From Acidocella sp. (GTDB taxonomy: Bacteria; Pseudomonadota; Alphaproteobacteria; Acetobacterales; Acetobacteraceae), in assembly GCF_028687955.1 (NCBI RefSeq), contig NZ_JAQTZC010000017.1, positions 1 to 32,661 on the forward strand: DNA of 32,661 nt, in the 5' to 3' direction. The first letter of the stretch is position 1; every line of letters begins with the position of its first letter. Below the pieces are notes generated by a model. The model searched no databases. It saw nothing but the letters and a program-made list of their open reading frames with translations, and had not been told where the DNA came from. Shown one piece after another: positions 14,552-21,529 of the stretch. The translations under genes were made by a program, and so were the position numbers.

Positions 14552-15448
14552 TCAGCGTTTTGTCTTGCCTCCCCGGCGGGTGCGCGGGGTCAGGGTAATC
14601 TGGAAAGCCTCCAGCGGCGCCAGGGTATCGCCCTCGCAGGTCTCATCATTACCGGCAGGCCCCGCGCTGGTGCCGCCGACGAAGCTGGCCGAGCAGCTCA
14701 CCTCATAATTCTCCGCAGCCTCGCCGCTCAGGCGGATGCGCAGGCCGAGCAGCGGCAGGGCCATCCCTCGCGAGCCGCAATACTGCCCGGCTTCCACCCA
14801 GGGGGAGAGCCAGCCGCGGCCAAGCACGGCCTGGTATGATAGATCCGCCGGGTTGATCCCTTGCGGCGCATTGAGCGCAAACCCCTCGATCCAATTTTGG
14901 CTGCCACGCTCGCCCATCCATGTGCCAAACTTCGCGCCGACATCGCCGCGCGTCTGAATATGGGCCATCATGTCCATGACCTCAGGCGCGGCCGCCGCGG
15001 CGGGCGCCGGTGCGGCGGCGGGGGCATTGGCGGGGGCCACCGGCATGTCGGCGGCGGTGAGCAGCTGGCGCACCTGTAGTTTAGGCGCCGCATCAGGCAT
15101 GTTGGGCAGTTGATACACGGTCACAAGCACCTGCGCCGGTCCCTTGCGGATGCGCACCAGCGCCGCATCGCCGCCGGCGTTCATCCAGCCATCAGCGCGA
15201 AAGCCCGAGATTTCCACATCCTGCCCCCCGGCTGGCGGCGGCGAGATGCGCACGCCGGGCATGCCGTTGTTCTGGCTGGCGGCGGGATTTACCTCATTAA
15301 CGATACAAAACAACCCAGCGGGCAAGGTCATCAGATGCCCCGAAACCTTGAGCTCCTGTACAGTTGTCTGGTTGTTGCCGGCAGCAGGTTCCGCAGCTGG
15401 TTGCGGCGAAGATTCTGCGGGTTTTTGTGCTTGTTTTACCTGAGCCAT
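14552..15448 (-). CDS. Unrecognised protein with a ChW-like Trp/Gly domain
   Basis: A 298-residue protein I cannot assign to a named family. It lacks a signal peptide. Residues 1-30 are low complexity (Ala, Pro, Gln), 31-130 form a probable beta-rich domain (VSGHLMTLPAGLFCIV, VEISGFRADGWMNAGG), and 137-156 are an Ala/Pro linker. Residues 160-258 contain MAHIQTRGDVG, SQNWIEGFAL, LSYQAVLGRGWLSPWVEAGQ, CGSRGMALP and LGLRIRL. The pattern of a strand, GWxxWVxxGQ, a Gly-Ser turn and LRIRL is like the clostridial hydrophobic repeat with conserved tryptophan (ChW), which is thought to bind surface polymers. The C-terminus is basic. Start: ATG with AAGGA six bases upstream. It sits between two glycosyltransferase genes, with a possible own promoter (TATACT at 15510-15515, minus strand) in the 104-base gap before it. 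Confidence 0.6.
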   Translation of the reverse strand: MAQVKQAQKPAESSPQPAAEPAAGNNQTTVQELKVSGHLMTLPAGLFCIVNEVNPAASQNNGMPGVRISPPPAGGQDVEISGFRADGWMNAGGDAALVRIRKGPAQVLVTVYQLPNMPDAAPKLQVRQLLTAADMPVAPANAPAAAPAPAAAAAPEVMDMMAHIQTRGDVGAKFGTWMGERGSQNWIEGFALNAPQGINPADLSYQAVLGRGWLSPWVEAGQYCGSRGMALPLLGLRIRLSGEAAENYEVSCSASFVGGTSAGPAGNDETCEGDTLAPLEAFQITLTPRTRRGGKTKR

Positions 15449-15552
15449 CTAAAGTCCTTAAATCTGCAGCCGTTGTAATAAGAGCTTAAATACCTGTCGT
15501 TTCTTTCGCAGTATAGCCACAAGATGTCACTTTCGATTTAAAAAAAGCGCCA

Positions 15553-18330
15553 TTATCCGTGGGTTGGCATCCAGTTCAGCAAAATATCATTAATCCGTTG
15601 CACCGGCAGGCCAAGCGGCAAAGTCAGGCCCCGCCCGCTCGCGCGCAGCCGCTCGGCCTGGGCGCCAAGGTCGAACGTCACGGCGTAGAGTCCGGCGCGC
15701 CAAGCTTCCCCGAGTGCGAAACACCAGGTTTCCGGCCAGATCGAGGGTAAAAATGCGAGGTCCGGCGCAAATCCGGCGATCAAGCTTTGCGCCTCGCCCT
15801 CCTGATAATGCCCGGTGACGAAAATGCGCCCCGTGGCGAGCAGCCGCTCGTCATCGGCGCTGCCCCCCGCGACGATGAATTCCAGCGCCAGGCCCCGTGC
15901 CGCCGCATCCTCGGCGCAGGCTGTCAGCAGCTCAAAGCCCTTGGCCGGGCCTATGCCGCCAATCACGATGATGCGCCGTGCCCCGGTGCCGGGCGGGCGC
16001 GGCCGGGCGGGCAGGGAGTCATCCTCCCAGGGAACAACCCGCGCCACGACGCCGGGAAAATGCCGCGCGATCCGCTTCGCGGCATCGGCGGAGGGGACCG
16101 TGATCCGCGCCGCCCCGGCGAACTCGGCGGCCGAGCGTTTGAGCAGGGCAGGGACGCCGCGCGCCTCGTAAATGCCGGTGGGGTCGCGCGCGCAGCACGT
16201 GATGCAGCCGCGCACGTCCGGTTCGCCGCAATAACGCGGCGGGGCATCGGGTTCCGGGCGGGTGAGCAGGTTCACGCGCGGGCAGAAGCTGGCGTAATCA
16301 TGCACCACGATCTCCTGCGGCACGCTCAGCGCCTTGGCCAGCGTGCGCACTCCCGGGTGGTGTCCAAGCGTGTGGTGCAGAATAACCCTTTGCACGCCTA
16401 AGGTTTTTAACAGGCGCAACAGCGCCGGGCGCTCTCGCGGCAGGGCGTAGGCGAGGTTGGGCGTATCCTTTGGGCTGCCCTCGCTCAGCAGCGCGGGCCA
16501 GGGATAGGGCGTGTTCAGCGGATCATTGGGAAATTGCGTGAGCAGCAGCAACGGGCGCAGGCCTTGCGCGCGCCGCGCCGCCATATCGGCCTCCACCTGC
16601 CGGGCCACGCCCCCGCCATGGCTGTGCGAGATCAGCAGCACGCTCTCGCGCCCCGCCTCCGCGCGCAGCCGGGCGGCATCCAGCTTTGCCCTCGCCGGGC
16701 GTAGCGGATCAGCGGCGATGAAACACCTCACCAGCTCATGATACCCCGGATACAGCCGCTCCAATATGCCAAGGTTGCGCAACGTCAGCCCATGCGCGGC
16801 GGCGCGGAAGGAAACCCCGCCCGCATGTGCCACATACGCCCCCAGCGCGGCCTGGTGCCTGAACCCTTTGTGGCGCGCGCGCAGGCACCAGTCATTTTCC
16901 TCGCCATAGCCCTGCGCGAAAATCCCGGGCCGCAACCCGCCCACCGTCCGCAGGCAGTCGTGCCGCAGATACATGCAGAACCCGACCCCGGTGGGAATTT
17001 CCAGGCTCCGGCTCCCGTTGCTCCGCCGCGCCAGCGCGTCCAGCGCCACCGCGTCCGCGAGGCTGGGCATCGGGTTGCCGCCGCGCGGGTCCGGGTAGCT
17101 TAAAATTGACGCCTCATTGGCAAAGGGTGTCACCGAGCCGGTGGCGGCATCGGCATAGGCCACCGCACGCATGGTTTTCACAGCACCCGGGGGGAGCAAA
17201 ATGTCGCTGTTGAGCAGCAGCACGTCATCCCCGGCGGCGGTGGCCAACCCGGTGTTCACCGCGGCGGGAAAGCCCTGGTTGGTTTCGTGGCGGCGTAAAA
17301 CAACGCGCCCCGCCGCCGCCAGCCCGTCCAGCCAGGCGGCCAGTTCTGGCTCGGGCGAGGCGTCATCCACCACGATGACCCGTGCCAGTCCCGCCACGGC
17401 GAACACGCTCTCCAAACAGGCTTTGGTCTCTTCCAGCCCGCGATAGGCCGGGATCACCGCGCTGATTTCCCGGCGCGCGGGCAGTCGGGCGCGCCCCCGG
17501 CCGCGCTGTGCCGCCGGGCGGGGGGTAATGGCGGCGAGCGCGCCTGGGTCCAGCGGGCTGCCCGCTATATGGCTCCCATCAGGACCGCTGAGCGTGAACG
17601 GCGGGGTCAGCCCCGCCAGCGTGCGCGGCGCGATTTTGAAGCCATGGCGCGGCAGCAGCGGCACATCGTCATCGGCGGGCAGAATTTTACCGAATTTCAC
17701 CGCGCGGCGATGCCCGGCCGCATCGCGCAATGTGAGCCGTGGCGGCGACTCCGGCGCGGCCGGGCGGAAGGCCCAGCCGCTGATTCCCCCATCGCCAGCC
17801 AGCGCCGCCAACCCTTCAACACGCATAAGCGCCGCCTGGTCCAGCGGCGCGCCGAGCAACCGGCCTTCGCCCAGGCCGTGCAGTTCACCTTCTGCGTCCA
17901 ACCCGCAAAAACCATCATACCCGGCGGCGGCGGCAATCTGCCCGGCAAGGGCGGCAAATCCTGGTTCATCGGGCAGGCAATGGCGTGCCAGCAGGCAATT
18001 CAGCGCCGCCGCCGCGCCGCGCGCGTCGCCTTGCCTGAGCTTGGCCATGGCCAGCCCAAGCCAGGCGGCCGCTGAGTCGTAACGCTGCGCGACACGTTCA
18101 AAATCCACCTCGGCGGCTGCAATATCCCTCGCGCCGCCGCTCAGGCGCAGCCGTGCAAGGTCTAGCGTGATCCGCGGGTCACCCGGCGCCAGCCGGGCGG
18201 CGCGTTCCAGCCAGGGGATGCTGGCCTCGTCCAGCCCGCGCTTCCACGCCGCCGCCGCGTCACTCCGTGGCGGAGGCTTCAGCTTCAACTTCAGCTTCAA
18301 CTTCAGCGCTGGCTTCCTGCGCCGCTTCAC
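15553..18330 (-). CDS. Large TPR-GT2-GT4 fusion glycosyltransferase
   Basis: A protein of up to 925 residues with three parts. Residues 30-135 are TPR-like helical repeats. After a small GxxxGWAF-containing domain (170-260), a family 2 glycosyltransferase covers about 288-505: SAVIPAYRG, VIVVDDASPE, NQGFPAAVNTGL, LLNSDILLP (the DXD-like metal site) and EENDWCLRARHKGF. A GT-B glycosyltransferase covers about 562-925, with ISHSHGGGVARQVE, HDYASFCPRVNLL and GGIGPAKGFELL. Two transferases in one chain can build a disaccharide or a repeating polymer. The GTG start at 18330 is uncertain; translation might begin at a TTG in the following hexamer repeat. The gene overlaps the Sel1 gene by 71 bases. 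The N-terminus is strongly basic with an alternating Lys-Leu run. Confidence 0.87.
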   Translation of the reverse strand: MKRRRKPALKLKLKLKLKPPPRSDAAAAWKRGLDEASIPWLERAARLAPGDPRITLDLARLRLSGGARDIAAAEVDFERVAQRYDSAAAWLGLAMAKLRQGDARGAAAALNCLLARHCLPDEPGFAALAGQIAAAAGYDGFCGLDAEGELHGLGEGRLLGAPLDQAALMRVEGLAALAGDGGISGWAFRPAAPESPPRLTLRDAAGHRRAVKFGKILPADDDVPLLPRHGFKIAPRTLAGLTPPFTLSGPDGSHIAGSPLDPGALAAITPRPAAQRGRGRARLPARREISAVIPAYRGLEETKACLESVFAVAGLARVIVVDDASPEPELAAWLDGLAAAGRVVLRRHETNQGFPAAVNTGLATAAGDDVLLLNSDILLPPGAVKTMRAVAYADAATGSVTPFANEASILSYPDPRGGNPMPSLADAVALDALARRSNGSRSLEIPTGVGFCMYLRHDCLRTVGGLRPGIFAQGYGEENDWCLRARHKGFRHQAALGAYVAHAGGVSFRAAAHGLTLRNLGILERLYPGYHELVRCFIAADPLRPARAKLDAARLRAEAGRESVLLISHSHGGGVARQVEADMAARRAQGLRPLLLLTQFPNDPLNTPYPWPALLSEGSPKDTPNLAYALPRERPALLRLLKTLGVQRVILHHTLGHHPGVRTLAKALSVPQEIVVHDYASFCPRVNLLTRPEPDAPPRYCGEPDVRGCITCCARDPTGIYEARGVPALLKRSAAEFAGAARITVPSADAAKRIARHFPGVVARVVPWEDDSLPARPRPPGTGARRIIVIGGIGPAKGFELLTACAEDAAARGLALEFIVAGGSADDERLLATGRIFVTGHYQEGEAQSLIAGFAPDLAFLPSIWPETWCFALGEAWRAGLYAVTFDLGAQAERLRASGRGLTLPLGLPVQRINDILLNWMPTHG

Positions 18331-20095
18331 TGGCCGGCGGCGTCAGCGCGTCAAGATCGCCCCGCGCCTCGGCGATGCCACCGTTCAGCGCCTCGGTGAA
18401 CCAGTGTCTGGCTGCGTCCAGATCAACCTCGGTGGCGATGCCCCGCGCCAGATAGCGGCCCAGCATGAGGCAGGCCAGCGGATGCCCGCGTCCGGCGGCG
18501 GCGCGGTAACAGGCGAGCGAGAGCGCGCGGTCGGTGGGGATGTCGTGCCCGCCGCCATACATGGCGCCCAGCGCGAACATGCCCCTGGCATCACCCCGGT
18601 TGGCGGCACGCTCATAGAGTTGCCGCCCGGCCTCGTGGTCGCGCGGCCCGCCGGCACCCGTCAGGCACATATCAGCCAGGGCGATCAGCCCGTCCGGCAA
18701 CTCGACATCGGCGCATTTCTGTAGCCAGACCCGTGCTTCCTCTGGGTTGGCATCCACCCCAAGGCCTTGCGCGAGCATAATGCCGTACCAGTATTGCGCG
18801 TTCAGCACGCTCTCGGCGGCGCGGCGCATCCACTTGGCAGCGCGGACTTCATCGCGCTCCATCCCCACGCCCTGGGCCAGGCAAACCGCGTAGTTGAACG
18901 CGGCGATCAAATCGCCCGCTTCGGCCGCCTGCTCAAACCATTCATGCACCGGCGCCGGTTCGGTCAGCTTCGGGCTGGTCTGGCCGCTGAGCAGTAGGGA
19001 GGCAAGGTCGGCCTTCGCGGTCTCGTCGCCCGCCTCGGCGGCGCGGCGGAACCAGATGGCGGCTTCATCCGGGTTGCGCGGCACGCCGGTGCCGGTGAGG
19101 TAGAGCAGCCCCAACGCCCTGGCGCTGGGGCGATGCCCTAGTTCGGCGGCCGTGCGGAACCATGTGGCGGCTTCGGCGTAGTTGGGCGGCAACTTGCCGT
19201 CGCCGCGCGCGTATATCTCGGCGACCAGCGCGGCCGCCTCCGGGTCCCCCGCCAACCCGGCGCGGCGCAGCCAGGATTCCCCCTCAACCTGGTTGGCCTT
19301 GATGCCGATGCCGTTGAACAGCATGTAGCCGTATTTCGCCTGCGCGTTGGAGAGATTGGCCTTGGCGGCGACCCCGTAATGCTGCGCCGCCAGCGCCGGG
19401 TCGGCCGGCAGGTTAACCCCCATGTCATAGAGCAGGGCGAGGTAATAATGCGCGGCGGGCAGTTCCGCTTCGGCTGCCTGGCGAATATGTGCGATGGCTT
19501 CCTCAGGCGCACCGCCCGCGGCATGGCGCAATAGTGTAATCCCGAGGCCCAGATGCCCCTGCGGCGCCCCAGCCTGCGCGGCTTTCTCAAACCAGGGCAG
19601 CGCCTTGGCATCATCGCGCTGCGGCCATTTCGGGTTGGAATAGATGAACCCGGCCATCAGCTGCGCGTCGGTGTCGCCAGCCTCGGCGGCGGGCAGTGCC
19701 CAGCGCAAGGCGGTGCTGAAATCGGGCTCCTGGTCTTCAGCTTCCGCAGCCGCCGCCTGCGTGAACAGCAAGGCCCCGGTGAGCGCCGCGGCATCCTCGC
19801 GCATGCCGAACATATACAGCCCGGCCAGATTCCGGCAGGCCGCCATGTCACCCTTTTCCGCCGCGCGCAGAAACCAGCGCGCCGCCTCCACGGCATTGCG
19901 CCGAACCCCTTCGCCGGTCAGGTAATGCCGGCCAACCTCGCGTTCGGCCTCCGCGATTCCCGCCTGCGCCGCGACGTTGAACAGTTTGAGAGCCCGTTCA
20001 AATTTCCGCTCCGCATACAGCGCATGCGCGCGCGTGAGCGCGCTTTGCGGCTTGCGCGCGGCCATACGGTCCGCAATATCATCTTTGATGCTCAT
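18260..20095 (-). CDS. Sel1-like repeat protein
   Basis: A 611-residue protein built of about a dozen Sel1-like repeats (36-residue TPR variants), recognised by recurring patterns such as AxxWFxRAAExGDxxA and LGxLYxxGxGVxxN from about residue 25 to 575. There is no signal peptide, so it is probably a cytoplasmic scaffold. Sel1 proteins often bring together exopolysaccharide, secretion or signalling components. The ATG at 20095 lies six bases after the HlyD-type stop, so it is in the exporter operon. The C-terminus is an acidic run of alternating Val/Ala and Glu (EVEAEVEAEA) encoded by a hexamer repeat that the next gene reads in another frame as Lys-Leu repeats. Regulation or recruitment of the secretion or glycosylation proteins is inferred from context. 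Confidence 0.87.
   Translation of the reverse strand: MSIKDDIADRMAARKPQSALTRAHALYAERKFERALKLFNVAAQAGIAEAEREVGRHYLTGEGVRRNAVEAARWFLRAAEKGDMAACRNLAGLYMFGMREDAAALTGALLFTQAAAAEAEDQEPDFSTALRWALPAAEAGDTDAQLMAGFIYSNPKWPQRDDAKALPWFEKAAQAGAPQGHLGLGITLLRHAAGGAPEEAIAHIRQAAEAELPAAHYYLALLYDMGVNLPADPALAAQHYGVAAKANLSNAQAKYGYMLFNGIGIKANQVEGESWLRRAGLAGDPEAAALVAEIYARGDGKLPPNYAEAATWFRTAAELGHRPSARALGLLYLTGTGVPRNPDEAAIWFRRAAEAGDETAKADLASLLLSGQTSPKLTEPAPVHEWFEQAAEAGDLIAAFNYAVCLAQGVGMERDEVRAAKWMRRAAESVLNAQYWYGIMLAQGLGVDANPEEARVWLQKCADVELPDGLIALADMCLTGAGGPRDHEAGRQLYERAANRGDARGMFALGAMYGGGHDIPTDRALSLACYRAAAGRGHPLACLMLGRYLARGIATEVDLDAARHWFTEALNGGIAEARGDLDALTPPASEAAQEASAEVEAEVEAEASATE
18277..18306. repeat. Hexamer repeat (5 units) shared by two overlapping genes
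   Basis: Five tandem hexamers alternating CTTCAG and CTTCAA (plus strand). The Sel1 gene reads them as alternating Glu and Val/Ala near its C-terminus, and the downstream glycosyltransferase gene reads them in another frame as alternating Lys and Leu at its N-terminus. Because the unit is a multiple of three, gain or loss of a unit would change both proteins without breaking either frame. Confidence 0.8.
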
Positions 20096-20101
20096 GGCGT
20101 C

Positions 20102-21529
20102 TTATGGCTCATGCATGCTCTGGTAGACCACGGGCAGTATCTGCCGCATGAAATAGGCAAGCATCGTGCGCTGCCCAACCTTCACATCCGCCTCCACCGG
20201 CATGCCCGGCATCAGGTGGAAGCCCGGCGGAACATTATGCAGGTTCAGCACGTCGATCGAAATCTGTGCCCTGTAGAACAAATCATGCGGGGCGTTGGGC
20301 AACGGCACGCCGTTCACCCCATAGGCCTGCTGATCGAGCGGGTTGATGCTCTGCGGGCTGATGGAGGTCACCGTGCCGAACATCTGGCCATATTGCAGAT
20401 ACGGGAGCGTGTCGAGCTTGATGGCAACCGGATTTCCGACCGAGACATAACCCGATTGCGACCCGTCGATATCGACCTCGACGCTGAGCGGCGCATTCAC
20501 CGGGGTCAGGTCCATGAAGCTCTGCCCGCTTTGTAGCTGGCTACCCACCGAGACAGGCGCAATCGACTGCACAATGGAATCCTGCGGCGCGGTCAGCACC
20601 ACCAGCGAGTTGTTCAGCTTCGCCTTGGCCAGCGCCTGCTGCGCCTGCGCCAGATTGTTGAGCGCGGTGGCCAGCTGCTGCGAGATATTGGCCTTCCACT
20701 GCTGGATCGAGCTGTCGCGCTGGGCGGTTACCGAGGCAATCTGCTTTTCCGCCGCCTTGGCGGAAGAAATCGCGCTTTCGAGCGACGCCTGCATGCCGAC
20801 CCTGTCATCCGTGGCGGCCAGAGTGGCCAGTTTGCTGCCCACCTGCAACTGCTGCAAATCCTTGCGCATGGCCTCCACATTCGTGGCAATGCCGAGCCGT
20901 TGACGATAATAGGCCGCCTGTTGGTTATATCCTTTAATCTGAGTCTGCAGCTGGTTTATCTGCTGGTCGTAATACTCCACCGTGGAGTTATACTGGCCGA
21001 TCTGCTGGTTATAGGTCTGCAACGCCAGTGTGGCGGCCGGGTTGTTGGGGTCGCCGTAATAGGGCTGGCCGTTTTCCTGGGCCTGCAACTGCGCCACCTG
21101 CGCGGCGTAGCTTTGCTGCTGCTGGGTCAGCGATGTCAGATCGGCCTCGGCATAGGTCGGGTTCAGCGTCGCCAGTACCTGCCCCTTGGCGACGAACTGC
21201 CCCTCATGCACGTTGATGCTCTTGAGGATGGAGGCCGTCGAATCAGCGGCAAACGCCTGCACCACCGTATCGGGATCGGCGGAGACCAGCGTGCCGCTGG
21301 AGGTGACGAGCTTGTCAACCGGCATCACGCCCGAGGCGGTGAGGCCCGAGAGCACAAGCGCGCTGACGAACCAGTTGATATAGCGCCCCGTGAACGGCAC
21401 CGGCGTGGCGATGACAGCCGCGGTCGGCGACTGAAACTCCAGCACCGCCAGCGGCAGCGTCTCGGCCTTGGCCAAGGCGTTGGCCGGAGCAAACGTCTTA
21501 GGCAATAGTCGGCTTAGGCGCAGCAGCAT
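20102..21529 (-). CDS. HlyD-type membrane fusion protein of a type I secretion system
   Basis: A 475-residue HlyD-family adaptor. It has a cytoplasmic N-terminus of about 49 residues, one membrane helix at about 50-68, a lipoyl/beta-barrel strand (VSADPDTVVQAF with the paired VHEGQFVAKGQVLATL), and a long Gln-rich coiled coil (about 125-310). The second lipoyl half follows (NSLVVLTAPQDSIVQ), then the beta-barrel region with VNAPLSVEVDIDGSQSGYVSVGN and the C-terminal GMPVEADVKVGQRTMLAYFMRQILP signature. It links the inner-membrane ABC exporter to an outer-membrane TolC-like channel, which is not encoded here. The ATG at 21529 is chosen because AAGGAAA precedes it and the fold starts there; it overlaps the ABC gene's end by 32 bases, so translation is coupled. 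Confidence 0.92.
   Translation of the reverse strand: MLLRLSRLLPKTFAPANALAKAETLPLAVLEFQSPTAAVIATPVPFTGRYINWFVSALVLSGLTASGVMPVDKLVTSSGTLVSADPDTVVQAFAADSTASILKSINVHEGQFVAKGQVLATLNPTYAEADLTSLTQQQQSYAAQVAQLQAQENGQPYYGDPNNPAATLALQTYNQQIGQYNSTVEYYDQQINQLQTQIKGYNQQAAYYRQRLGIATNVEAMRKDLQQLQVGSKLATLAATDDRVGMQASLESAISSAKAAEKQIASVTAQRDSSIQQWKANISQQLATALNNLAQAQQALAKAKLNNSLVVLTAPQDSIVQSIAPVSVGSQLQSGQSFMDLTPVNAPLSVEVDIDGSQSGYVSVGNPVAIKLDTLPYLQYGQMFGTVTSISPQSINPLDQQAYGVNGVPLPNAPHDLFYRAQISIDVLNLHNVPPGFHLMPGMPVEADVKVGQRTMLAYFMRQILPVVYQSMHEP

Noticed and set aside
19553-20536. 327-codon plus-strand frame
   Set aside because: Antisense to the Sel1 and HlyD-type genes; no recognisable domain.
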